Below, in pieces: positions 44,265 through 53,073 of a DNA stretch of 64,000 bases; within the stretch, counting starts at the first letter, position 1, and every line of letters begins with the position of its first letter. This DNA comes from Ruminococcus sp. FMBCY1. GTDB taxonomy: Bacteria > Bacillota > Clostridia > Oscillospirales > Acutalibacteraceae. Under the pieces are notes generated by a model that was not told the DNA's origin, made no database searches, and saw only the letters and a list, made by a program, of their open reading frames with translations. Made by a program: the position numbers and the translations under genes. The stretch covers positions 1,798,001-1,862,000 of the forward strand of contig NZ_CP074197.1 in the NCBI RefSeq assembly GCF_023921805.1. Direction: 5' to 3'.

Positions 44265-47015
44265 TCAGGTTTTATGTATAAGCGGTGCAACAAGTGTGGC
44301 AACGCCCCAGAACATTGAATATATAAGTACCTCAAGTGTGCCGAGCACGCCTACTCCCGCATAAAGTGCAAGGGTGGCTGTGAGCAGTACGCCGAGTACA
44401 ATCGAGATAAGCTGAATTACGATTGAAAGCGAAATATTACGCTTTATTTGTACACTTCCCGATACAGCCTTTAAGAAAGCCGATGTTTTACCGTTTGTGA
44501 TGAGGTAAGCTCTTGAAGTTTCTTCAAATGTAGACTTACATTCCTTAAGTACCGTGCCAAGTCCTGTGGGAAGTACCTTTACCGTACGGTAAAATACATT
44601 GTAAAGACTGCATATAAGGTCATTTGTAATATTGCAGTCGGTTGAGTGAACAAGTATGCTGATTCCGTTTGCCTCGGCTCTGTGAAGTTCAGGCATAAGG
44701 ATTGAATCGGCGATATAGTGAGTTACAAACATTGCAATCAGTCTGCCTGCACGGGCAACATATGTTACCTGTTTGCCGCTCTGAATGTACTTGTCCTCAT
44801 ACTCAATACTCGGAGTTTCTACGCTGTATTTTGTCATAAGCTCACGGTTGCCGACAAGGATTCGTTCACCGTTTACCCAGCCTACAAGTCCAAGCTCATC
44901 TTCGTAGAGAACGCTCTCAACCTCCGGCAAATCGCCCTCGGTTTCATCGACTACCTTTTCAAATACTTTGGCAATCGGGTTTTTAGCCTCTTTAAGAATT
45001 GCAATTCCGCACAAAAGCGATTCGTCTGTATTGTAATCCTCAAAAGTCTTTATGCCGTCAAGGAATACCGAGTCGGCAGGGAAAAGCTCGTTTGCATCAA
45101 TCATTACCGCCGTACTGTCGCAGAACTGTTTTACCGACGGATAACCCGAAAGCATTGCGCCTGTAGGCAAAAGCTTTTTGCAGAGGTTATACATAGGAAT
45201 GTTTACCGCAAGTAATGTTGAAACAGGAACGCATACCGCACATACAAGCGCAAATGCATTTACCGCACCCGAAAACGAACCGAAGAATATGCCGTAAAGG
45301 AGTGCAACCACTACCGCAATTATTGAGGTTGCAGGTGCAAGCTTGGAGGCGAGGTCTTCACTGGGGTCGGGTGCATAGGAGATCTTAAGAAAGTTTGACG
45401 GAAAACCCGTGCGGTGCTGATAAGCAATGATTGGCTGCTCAACAGCCGTACCGCTCATCATCTGTGTTGCCACAGATTCGTTATTGTAAATTTTAGCGGC
45501 ATATCGCTGACCGTCGGCAGCGGTAAACTTAAAGTTTTCTTTAACTCTCAGTACCATAAGCAATTTGCCTAAGTTGTTGGCAAAGAAAGCAACCAGAACT
45601 ATTACCGTATAGTAGTTGATGTCAAAGCCGGTAACTCCGTACAGACAGAAGAAAGATACCACTGTCTGTATTACGGACGCAACCGCCGCAAGTGCAACCG
45701 CCGTATCGGAATTTCCTTTAAAATGCGTAAGCGGTGTAAGTCCGCTCATTATTGATACTCTGTTTACAAAGGTTGAAAAACCGATTAGCAAAAAGTTGAT
45801 TACCGCATAGGCAACGGGAGCAAAAAATACTGCGCTGCATATTGCCTGTGGAAACAGTCTTACAAGCACCGTAATTATTATTGATACAAGTGCAAGTCCG
45901 CCTGTGAGCATTGTTCTGCCAAAGAGCTTTTTTATGTTCAGGTTGATTTCCTGCATTATGCTCTTTTCGTCATCTTCGCCCATATAGTCATCGACCACTT
46001 CGGTTTCCTTAACGGGAGTGTCGTTATCGTCCGACGCATCTTTTGAAAAAAATCCCACAAGGCTCGACATTATCTTTTCTGATGCCGAATGAAAATCAAG
46101 CGGCTCAACTTCGTCATCGTCCTCTTCAACAATGACTGTACGCTTGGTTTCGGGCTTTATTACATGAGCGATTACCGACGGATTTTTTGATTTTATATAT
46201 TCCTCGTACTCATATCCGACAACCTCGGAAAATTTGCCCGCTTTTACATTCAGTGCGTTCTGCTCGCCCTCTTTGCGGTAAACAGGCACTTTGGCTATAA
46301 CCTTTTTGTGCTGTTTTACATCGGGCTCGGGAGTTTTGAACAGTTCGTCAAACTTGCCCTGCGGCTCGTTCTGAGCTTTGGGCGGTTTGGTATCGTCGTC
46401 CGTAATATCTATATCAATAGTATGTATACTTTTTATGTGAGTTTCGTTGTCGTTGAACTGGTCGACATCGTCTAAAATATCTTGAGAAAAAGTTGTGCCC
46501 TCGGAATATTCGGGAGTAAGGGTGACAATTTCTTCGTCGTCTTCGTTTTCCGAGTCCGTATCTGTTTTTTCGTCGGAGTTTGTTTGCTCTGTTGACTTGT
46601 TTTCTTCAAGAGCGGTTTCTTGCTTTTCCTCCGATTTTTCGTCTTTATCCTGCTCCGTATTTTTTTCGGTTTCTTTTAAAATTTCGTTTTGCGGTGACGG
46701 GTAGTCATCGTCCGTACCCTCAAGAACAAGCTCGGCTTGCAGGGTGGTGGCTGTTTTGTCGCCTGAAATTTCATTTTCGTTTACAGTCTGTTCTTTATCC
46801 ACATCAAGAGGATTGCTGTTTTCAAGCCTCGGCTTTTTATCTGCATTGCTGAAAATTTCGGCAACAGGCTGTTTTGCTCTGTATTTTTGAGCAGTAAGCT
46901 CCATTTTTTCCTGATCTAAGAGGTATTTTGATTCCTCTAAGATTTCGTCAACCTCTCTGTCACGGTCAATAAGCTTGCTGTCCTCATTGGTTTGGTTATT
47001 CGGCAAATTTATCAC
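44265..47015 (-). CDS. Degenerate P-type ATPase-like membrane protein
   Basis: This 916-residue protein has about 340 N-terminal residues that are acidic and low in complexity (many E, D, T and K), then eight or so membrane helices arranged as in heavy-metal P-type ATPases. The catalytic parts are lost. Where DKTGT should be, the sequence is MIDANELFP (near residue 635); the CPC-type membrane motif is replaced by VCVPVST; and the HP motif of the nucleotide domain is NP in AKNPIAKVFEK. No GDGxND hinge is seen. It is therefore probably a non-pumping receptor, scaffold or regulator. It lies between rlmB and rpe on the same strand. Confidence 0.75.
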   Translation of the reverse strand: MINLPNNQTNEDSKLIDRDREVDEILEESKYLLDQEKMELTAQKYRAKQPVAEIFSNADKKPRLENSNPLDVDKEQTVNENEISGDKTATTLQAELVLEGTDDDYPSPQNEILKETEKNTEQDKDEKSEEKQETALEENKSTEQTNSDEKTDTDSENEDDEEIVTLTPEYSEGTTFSQDILDDVDQFNDNETHIKSIHTIDIDITDDDTKPPKAQNEPQGKFDELFKTPEPDVKQHKKVIAKVPVYRKEGEQNALNVKAGKFSEVVGYEYEEYIKSKNPSVIAHVIKPETKRTVIVEEDDDEVEPLDFHSASEKIMSSLVGFFSKDASDDNDTPVKETEVVDDYMGEDDEKSIMQEINLNIKKLFGRTMLTGGLALVSIIITVLVRLFPQAICSAVFFAPVAYAVINFLLIGFSTFVNRVSIMSGLTPLTHFKGNSDTAVALAAVASVIQTVVSFFCLYGVTGFDINYYTVIVLVAFFANNLGKLLMVLRVKENFKFTAADGQRYAAKIYNNESVATQMMSGTAVEQPIIAYQHRTGFPSNFLKISYAPDPSEDLASKLAPATSIIAVVVALLYGIFFGSFSGAVNAFALVCAVCVPVSTLLAVNIPMYNLCKKLLPTGAMLSGYPSVKQFCDSTAVMIDANELFPADSVFLDGIKTFEDYNTDESLLCGIAILKEAKNPIAKVFEKVVDETEGDLPEVESVLYEDELGLVGWVNGERILVGNRELMTKYSVETPSIEYEDKYIQSGKQVTYVARAGRLIAMFVTHYIADSILMPELHRAEANGISILVHSTDCNITNDLICSLYNVFYRTVKVLPTGLGTVLKECKSTFEETSRAYLITNGKTSAFLKAVSGSVQIKRNISLSIVIQLISIVLGVLLTATLALYAGVGVLGTLEVLIYSMFWGVATLVAPLIHKT

Positions 47016-47033
47016 TCCTTTAACAAAAAGCGT

Positions 47034-47789
47034 TTATCTGTCTTTCATTGCGCTGTACATTATAATGCCTGCCGCAACAGATGCATTAAGAGAATTTATT
47101 TGTCCTTTCATCGGCAAAGATACTATAACATCGCATTTCTCACGCACAAGTCGGGAAATTCCCTTACCCTCGTTGCCTATTACAATTGCGCACGCACCCG
47201 AAAAATTGCATTTTTGGTAGTCTGTACCGTTCATATCTGCACCGTACACCCATACGCCCTTGCTCTTAAGGTCATCAATCAGGGCGGCAATGTTTGTTAC
47301 TCTTGCCACACGCATATATTCTATTGCACCGGCAGACGCCTTGCCTACTGTGTAGGAAAGTCCCACACTGCGTCTTTTCGGAATAATTACACCGTGAACT
47401 CCGGCACATTCTGCGGTACGGATGATAGCGCCGAGGTTGTGCGGGTCTTCGATTTCGTCAAGAATTACAATAAAAGGAGGCTCGTCCTTTTCTGCCGCAT
47501 ACGCAAGAATATCATCTACCGTTGAGTATTCTCTGACAGCGGCAAAAGCGACAATGCCCTGGTGGTTTTCGTTGCCGCTTACATAGTCAAGTTTTGTGCG
47601 GTCAACTTCTTTTACAAGTATGCCCTTGTCCTTGGCTTTGGCAAGAATTCCCACAACAGCGCCGCTCTTTTCGCCCCTTGCGACAAGAATTTTATCAATA
47701 GGTCTGCCGCTGCGGATAGCCTCGCTTACAGGATTTCTGCCTGCTATAACATCAGGCTTTACTTCTGTATCGTTGTTTCTGTTATTCAT
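47034..47789 (-). CDS. rlmB: 23S rRNA/tRNA 2'-O-methyltransferase, TrmH/RlmB family
   Basis: This 251-residue SPOUT-fold methylase probably modifies G2251 of 23S rRNA. An N-terminal substrate-binding domain (GRNPVSEAIRSGRPIDKIL) is followed by the three SpoU motifs: NLGAIIRTAECAG near residues 118-130, IVIGNEGKGISRL near 200-212, and SLNASVAAGI near 228-237. The ATG at 47789 is used because CGAGGAAAG lies 9 bases upstream; the longer upstream reading lacks a ribosome site. Confidence 0.92.
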   Translation of the reverse strand: MNNRNNDTEVKPDVIAGRNPVSEAIRSGRPIDKILVARGEKSGAVVGILAKAKDKGILVKEVDRTKLDYVSGNENHQGIVAFAAVREYSTVDDILAYAAEKDEPPFIVILDEIEDPHNLGAIIRTAECAGVHGVIIPKRRSVGLSYTVGKASAGAIEYMRVARVTNIAALIDDLKSKGVWVYGADMNGTDYQKCNFSGACAIVIGNEGKGISRLVREKCDVIVSLPMKGQINSLNASVAAGIIMYSAMKDR

Positions 47790-47898
47790 ATAAAGCTTTC
47801 CTCGCTTTGTCGATAATCTGTTTTTTGAGTATCTGAAAGTCATAATTTTGTCTGTATGCTTTCAGATACTCTTTAAATTATAACACATATTAAATTGA

Positions 47899-48489
47899 TT
47901 AGGAATAGTTTAGCGAAAAAAAGCTGTCGAGATATACTGCTCCTTTGTCAAAATTTTCGGGAATTATGCCGTACAGCCCTGTGGTTCTGTCCATAAAAAG
48001 ATAATTGTGCATAGGGAACGGAGTGAGCGAGCAGTACAAAACCACAAACAGCAGCAACATAAAAAATGCGGGGTAAAACAGTACCTCACACTTTTTGCTG
48101 CCGACCGTCAAGCGGAAAGATATGAAAAAAGCTAAAGTACAGCAAATGAGTGCGGCGGTAAATTCGGGCAGAAAGTGGGTTTGCGCACCTGTAAGAGAAT
48201 ACAGCAGGCAAATTGCCGAATATGAAAGGCAGAAAAACCAAAGGGAAACCGCCTTTGCGACAATAAATTTGCGAAACGGAATTTTTATACATAAAAGTTC
48301 GATTCCCGCCCATAAAAGATACGGAAAGAGCAAGGTTTTTTCTATTTCCCATATACTGTCGTTTACCGAACCGAACATTACGCCGATAAGTGTGTGTCCG
48401 CTCAAATCAAGCAGATTTTGCATAAAGACAGACATTATAACTATAAATAAAATTCCCGCTATTTCAAGATACATCAGTTTTTTCTGCAT
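47899..48489 (-). CDS. DUF6512 integral membrane protein
   Basis: This 196-residue protein has six predicted membrane helices. The motif SVNDSIWEIEKTLLFPYLLW near residues 42-61 is typical of the DUF6512 family, found in clostridial genomes and of unknown role. The spacing of charged residues in that loop (N, E, K) suggests a buried functional site. No ligand or partner is suggested by the neighbours (an rRNA methylase and a germination-type gene). Confidence 0.8.
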   Translation of the reverse strand: MQKKLMYLEIAGILFIVIMSVFMQNLLDLSGHTLIGVMFGSVNDSIWEIEKTLLFPYLLWAGIELLCIKIPFRKFIVAKAVSLWFFCLSYSAICLLYSLTGAQTHFLPEFTAALICCTLAFFISFRLTVGSKKCEVLFYPAFFMLLLFVVLYCSLTPFPMHNYLFMDRTTGLYGIIPENFDKGAVYLDSFFSLNYS

Positions 48490-48538
48490 ATAATCACCTC
48501 GTTTGTAAAATATATGCAGAAATTACCTTGGTAATGAT

Positions 48539-49936
48539 TTAGCGTGGGTTGCGTATTCGCAGAATTTTGCGCAGAAATTCTTTGCCGTTAAACGGAACAA
48601 GCGGATATAAATAGCTTTTGCTTGAGAGCGTACGATTGGTGCAAAGTAAAACGAGATTTATTATAAACGCAATTATAAATCCCCATACATTAAATATATA
48701 GGTCAGTACAAGTAGGAGTACACGGCAGAATTTAAACGAGTAGCCGAGTTCAAAATTCGGTTGTGTGAAGTTTGCAACGGTGACAAGCGCCATATAAAGG
48801 ATTGCATCCATTGATACCCAGCCCGACTCAACGGCAAACTCAGAAAGAGCTATAGCGCCGATAATACTAAGCGGTGTGGTAAGACTGTTCGGAGTGTTGA
48901 GAGCGGCAAGCCGCAGTCCGTCAATTCCGACCTCCATAAGAATAAGTTGCCAGAATACGGGAATGTTCTGCGGTTCGTCAAGCAGTACAAAGCGAAAAAA
49001 CTCGGGGCAGTAGTCGGGATTTTGCAGTGCAAGCAGCCACAACGGGGTTATAAGCACGGTTACTATTGTTATAAAATACCGTGCAAGTTTTAGGTATGTG
49101 CCTGTGACAGGCGGAAAGTAATAATCGTCAGCTTCTTCGAGCACATCAAAGATAGAAGTCGGCAAAAGCAGGGCAGACGGTGCGTTATCGACGAGAATAA
49201 CTATATTTCCGTCAAGAATTGCCGATGCCGTGGTGTCGGGGCGCTCCGTGTGCTTTACCTTTGGAAAAGGGTTGTACCACAAATTTTTGTAGAGCGCCTC
49301 GACAAGGCTTTGCTGATTCATTGTAAGCGATGGAACATCAATGGCTTTTAAGCGTTTGTCGAGATTTGCAAGGAGCTTTTTGTCAACCTTGTTTTCCATA
49401 TATATAACTGCGATATCTGTGTGGGATTGAGTGCCTACCGAGTATGCTTTTACCGTGAGATTTGTATCACGGATTCGCCGACGGATAAGGGCGGTGTTGT
49501 TTATCAGCGTTTCCACAAAGCCGTCACGACTGCCACGCAGAACCTTATCGTTGTCGGGCTCGCTTGTACTTCTCTGTGGGTATGTTCGTGTGTCGAGCAG
49601 GATAACTTCGGTAAAATCCTCTATTATAAGTGCGGAAATACCGCTTAAGACATTTGTACATATTTTTTTGAGGTCAGAAGTTACTTCTACTTCAACATAA
49701 GGGACTGAGGACTGTGCAAAATAGAGTGCGGATTTAAAATTTTCGGATTTTACATTTTTGTAAAAAAATTCAAGTATTTTTTCTGTAATGTCATCTTTTA
49801 AAAGCCCGTCAATAAAAAATAAAGCAGCTTTACGGTCGGCAATTATAAGGTCACGCTTGACAAGGTCAAAGCTCTGTTCACTGCGAAGTGCATCGGACAG
49901 GACTTGCAGGTTTGTGTTGTAATCGGTAGTAAACAT
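48539..49936 (-). CDS. GerA-family spore protein (SpoVAF/GerAA-like)
   Basis: This 465-residue protein belongs to the GerA spore-germinant receptor A-subunit family, including SpoVAF. The N-terminal soluble half has the family block RGSRDGFVETLINNTALIRRRI in two parts near residues 133-154. The C-terminal half has five or six membrane helices with FPPVTGTYLKLARY and the conserved LRLAALNTPNSLTTPLSIIG area near 345-365. No GerAB/GerAC genes follow, which favours SpoVAF. The ATG at 49936 follows GGAGG by 5 bases. It is divergent from the phage-derived operon. Confidence 0.88.
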   Translation of the reverse strand: MFTTDYNTNLQVLSDALRSEQSFDLVKRDLIIADRKAALFFIDGLLKDDITEKILEFFYKNVKSENFKSALYFAQSSVPYVEVEVTSDLKKICTNVLSGISALIIEDFTEVILLDTRTYPQRSTSEPDNDKVLRGSRDGFVETLINNTALIRRRIRDTNLTVKAYSVGTQSHTDIAVIYMENKVDKKLLANLDKRLKAIDVPSLTMNQQSLVEALYKNLWYNPFPKVKHTERPDTTASAILDGNIVILVDNAPSALLLPTSIFDVLEEADDYYFPPVTGTYLKLARYFITIVTVLITPLWLLALQNPDYCPEFFRFVLLDEPQNIPVFWQLILMEVGIDGLRLAALNTPNSLTTPLSIIGAIALSEFAVESGWVSMDAILYMALVTVANFTQPNFELGYSFKFCRVLLLVLTYIFNVWGFIIAFIINLVLLCTNRTLSSKSYLYPLVPFNGKEFLRKILRIRNPR

Positions 49937-50084
49937 ATTTCCTCCGTGTTGTATTAAATGATTGTTCAAGGCTTAGTTTTTAACATTTTATTGAAAATAT
50001 GTTAAAAGATTGAAATTGATTAAAATCGGGTACTGAATTTTGAAAAAACTTAGAAAAAACCGATTTTAAAAATTTTTTTAAATT

Positions 50085-50142
50085 ATTTTTTGAAAAATTA
50101 GCCTAATTAATGCAATTTTTGAAGTTTTTGTATGTATAGTTG
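50085..50142 (+). promoter_or_regulatory. Control element of the phage head/baseplate operon (copy B)
   Basis: This 58-base block matches 33260-33317 at 45 positions with no gap. The conserved parts are ATTTTTTGAAAAATT, AATTA-N-TGCAA and TATG-N-ATAGTTG. It begins 97 bases before the first gene of the operon. TTGAAA may be a -35; no consensus -10 lies at the normal distance. Confidence 0.75.
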
Positions 50143-50181
50143 AAAGGCAGTTTTAAATTTGCTTTTCAAACGGAGGTGTTT

Positions 50182-50673
50182 ATGGAAAGAAAATCAAAAG
50201 GACTTACCGCCAAGGAAAAAACTTTTTGCAATTGTTTTGTAAGCTGCGGAAGTGCTGACGAGGCGGCTTATAACGCAGGCTTTGTCAGAAATCCCAAGAG
50301 GAGCGGAGAAGAGCTTTTGTGCAGAGAAGATATTGCCGATGAAATTAAAAGGCTCGGCAAATGCCGCACAAGTTCGCTTTCGGAGATTGCCACCGTGGGT
50401 TACAGAAGGCTTGCTTTCGGCAAAATTTCTGACGCCGTGTCGCTTTTATATATGGAAAATCCGTCAAGGGAACAGCTTGAGCATATGGATTTGTTTTTGG
50501 TTTCAGAAATAAAAAGACCAAAGGACGGTTCTATGGAAATCAAATTTTTTGACAGGCTCAAAGCACTTGAAAAGCTGACAGACGACAGCGAAAAAGAGGA
50601 CAGGGCAACTCCTTTTTATGACGCTATTGCCAAGGGAGCGGAGGCATTGAGAAGTGAAACCGATGAAAGTTGA
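50182..50673 (+). CDS. Terminase small subunit-like
   Basis: This 163-residue protein begins with a helical DNA-binding region (GLTAKEKTFCNCFVSCG, then ADEAAYNAGFVRNPKRSGEE) typical of phage small terminases, followed by helices with acidic ends. It would recognise DNA for packaging and stimulate the large subunit. The start at 50182 has CGGAGGTG upstream. It overlaps the large-subunit gene by 20 bases. Confidence 0.82.
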   Translation: MERKSKGLTAKEKTFCNCFVSCGSADEAAYNAGFVRNPKRSGEELLCREDIADEIKRLGKCRTSSLSEIATVGYRRLAFGKISDAVSLLYMENPSREQLEHMDLFLVSEIKRPKDGSMEIKFFDRLKALEKLTDDSEKEDRATPFYDAIAKGAEALRSETDES

Positions 50674-51910
50674 TACTTTTTCAAAACAACAGCTTAAGGT
50701 GCTTTCGTGGTGGTGCAAGGAGAGCCGATACAAAAATTACGACGCAATCATCTGTGACGGCGCAGTGCGTTCGGGCAAAACTTTCTGTATGAGCATTTCG
50801 TTTTTTGCGTGGAGCTTTTACAGCTTTGCAAATTCGGATTTTGCCCTCTGCGGAAAGACTATTCGCTCTCTGCGCAGAAATATGGTAACTCCGATAATTC
50901 CCGTGCTTAAAAGCCTCGGCTTTGAGTGCAGTGAGCAAATTTCAAAAAATTTACTTATCGTGCGCTACGGCGATATTGAAAACAGGTTTTACCTTTTTGG
51001 AGGTAAGGACGAGTCCTCTGCCTCTCTCATTCAGGGTATGACACTTTGCGGTGTGCTTTTTGACGAAGTGGCGCTTATGCCCCGCTCTTTTGTGGAGCAG
51101 GCACTTGCAAGATGTTCGGTAAACGGTTCAAAGTTTTGGTTTAACTGCAATCCCGAATATCCCCGTCACTGGTTCTACACCGAGTGGATTCGGAAAGCCG
51201 ACAGCAAAAATGCGTTATACCTGCATTTTACAATGGAGGACAATCCGTCGCTTTCAAAAGAGGTGCGCCAAAGGTACGAGGGTTTGTATTCAGGTGTGTT
51301 TTATCAGCGATTTGTGCTCGGCAGATGGGTTGCGGTGCACGGTGCGGTGTATCCGTTTATGGACGATGAAAAAATGTACTGCGAAGTGCCCGATGTCGGT
51401 TTTGACGATTTTGCGGTTTCGTGCGATTACGGTACGGTAAACCCTGCGTCATTCGGTTTGTGGGGTGAAAAAAATTCCGTATGGTATCGAATTAAGGAGT
51501 ATTATTTTGATTCACGCAGAGAGGGTTATCAACGCACCGACGAGGAGCACTACGCAAAACTCGAAGAGCTTGTCGGCAACAGAAAAGTAAGTCGGGTAGT
51601 AGTTGACCCGTCAGCCGCAAGTTTTATTGAGGTAATACGCAGACATAAAAGATTTAATGCAGTGCCCGCCGAAAACAATGTTGTAAACGGTATTCGGCTT
51701 GTAAGTCAGGCACTCAAGGACGGCAGAATAAAAATCTGCTCAACCTGCAAAGACGCAAGGAGAGAATTTGCACTTTACAGGTGGGACACAAAAAACGGCG
51801 CAGATGTGCCGATTAAGGAGAATGACCATTCAATGGATGATATAAGGTATTTTACGGCGTCAATATCGACAGGCAAAAAGGGCTTTTCGGTATTTGCCCT
51901 TAGGCGATAG
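50654..51910 (+). CDS. Terminase large subunit (PBSX/XtmB type)
   Basis: This 418-residue packaging motor has an N-terminal ATPase with Walker A near residues 36-43 (GAVRSGKT), Walker B ending in GVLFDEVALM near 130-139 and a coupling motif near NCNPE (residue 170). The C-terminal RNaseH-like nuclease has Asp in CDYGTVNPASFGLW near 258 and in RVVVDPSAASF near 315. It appears intact. The GTG at 50654 follows GGAGCGGAGG; an ATG at 50663 is possible. It indicates that DNA can be packaged. Confidence 0.93.
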   Translation: MKPMKVDTFSKQQLKVLSWWCKESRYKNYDAIICDGAVRSGKTFCMSISFFAWSFYSFANSDFALCGKTIRSLRRNMVTPIIPVLKSLGFECSEQISKNLLIVRYGDIENRFYLFGGKDESSASLIQGMTLCGVLFDEVALMPRSFVEQALARCSVNGSKFWFNCNPEYPRHWFYTEWIRKADSKNALYLHFTMEDNPSLSKEVRQRYEGLYSGVFYQRFVLGRWVAVHGAVYPFMDDEKMYCEVPDVGFDDFAVSCDYGTVNPASFGLWGEKNSVWYRIKEYYFDSRREGYQRTDEEHYAKLEELVGNRKVSRVVVDPSAASFIEVIRRHKRFNAVPAENNVVNGIRLVSQALKDGRIKICSTCKDARREFALYRWDTKNGADVPIKENDHSMDDIRYFTASISTGKKGFSVFALRR

Positions 51911-51921
51911 GAGGTGTTAGA

Positions 51922-53073
51922 TTGAATTTGTTTTCACGCAAAAAGAAAGAGAGCAAGGGCACGGTTGTGCAGACCGCACAGAGGAAAATCAATTCCCCTC
52001 TTGCAATGTTTTCGGATGTTAGCAGTACGGCTGCGGAGCGTGAATTGTTCAGAAATCTGCGAAAATCAGTCCCGGTAATAGATGCGGCAATATGTAAGCT
52101 GATACGCTTGCTCGGTACTTTTACCGTTACGGCAAAAAACAGCCGCTGTCAGCAGATTATTGATGATTTTATGAGCAATGTATGCACAAACGGCACAGGC
52201 ACGGGCATTAACGGCTTTGTGTATTCGTATATGGAGTCACTTTTGACTTACGGCGAGGCTGTGGGCGAAATGGTGCTTTCCCGTGACGGAAAAAGAGTTG
52301 TCGCACTTTACAATGCAAGTGTTGACGATGTTGAGATACAGGAGGGCAGTTCACCGCTTGACCTTGTGATTTGCACAAAAAACGACGGAATGATTACCCC
52401 GGTTAAGTATTCAAACCTTGTGTTTGCCACTCTGTTAAATCCCGAACCCGGCACTGTCAGAGGCAGTTCGCTTTTAAAAGGTTTGCCGTTTGTAAGTTCG
52501 GTGCTTTTAAAGATTTTTGAGTCAATCAAAACCAACTGGGAAAGGGTAGGCAATGTGCGTTTTGCGGTTACTTGCAAACCGTCCGACAACACTGTATTTA
52601 CAGAGGACAGCGCAAGACTTATTGCAGACGAATGGAGCAAGGCTATGCGCAGTGAAAGCGTGTGCGACTTTGTTTCGGTGGGTGATGTATCGGTAAAAGT
52701 AATCGGTGCGGAAAATCAGATTCCCGATTGCGATGTGCCTATTAAGCATCTGCTTGAGCAGATTGTTGCAAAACTCGGTTTGCCGCCGTTTTTACTCGGC
52801 TTTTCGTGGTCAAGCACGGAGAGAATGAGTGAACAGCAGGCGGATATTCTTACAAGTGAGCTTGAATATTACAGAACATTGCTCAACCCGATTATTACCA
52901 AAGTTATAAGAACTGTGTTAAGGCTTGAGGGTTACACCGACGGTTTTGCTGTTGAATGGGACGACATTAATATGCAGGATGCGGTTCAGCTTTCAAACGC
53001 AAGACTTAACAATGCAAGGGCAGAACAGATTGAATTTGAAACAGGTAAGGTGAAAAATGACAGGAGAGATTAA
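51922..53073 (+). CDS. Phage portal protein
   Basis: This 383-residue protein is a portal by position and sequence: SYMESLLTYGEAVGEMVLSR near residues 94-113, a clip-like centre, and the helical PPFLLGFSWSSTERMSEQQAD near 290-310 that forms the stem and crown. It would form the dodecameric DNA channel at the capsid vertex. Start is TTG, 5 bases after AGGAGGTG. It overlaps the protease gene by 17 bases. Confidence 0.85.
   Translation: MNLFSRKKKESKGTVVQTAQRKINSPLAMFSDVSSTAAERELFRNLRKSVPVIDAAICKLIRLLGTFTVTAKNSRCQQIIDDFMSNVCTNGTGTGINGFVYSYMESLLTYGEAVGEMVLSRDGKRVVALYNASVDDVEIQEGSSPLDLVICTKNDGMITPVKYSNLVFATLLNPEPGTVRGSSLLKGLPFVSSVLLKIFESIKTNWERVGNVRFAVTCKPSDNTVFTEDSARLIADEWSKAMRSESVCDFVSVGDVSVKVIGAENQIPDCDVPIKHLLEQIVAKLGLPPFLLGFSWSSTERMSEQQADILTSELEYYRTLLNPIITKVIRTVLRLEGYTDGFAVEWDDINMQDAVQLSNARLNNARAEQIEFETGKVKNDRRD

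Noticed and set aside
46495..46852. Plus-strand frames opposite the acidic N-terminus of the P-type-ATPase-like gene
   Set aside because: They mirror Glu/Asp/Lys-rich coding on the other strand, have low-complexity Ser/Phe/Cys content and lack ribosome sites.
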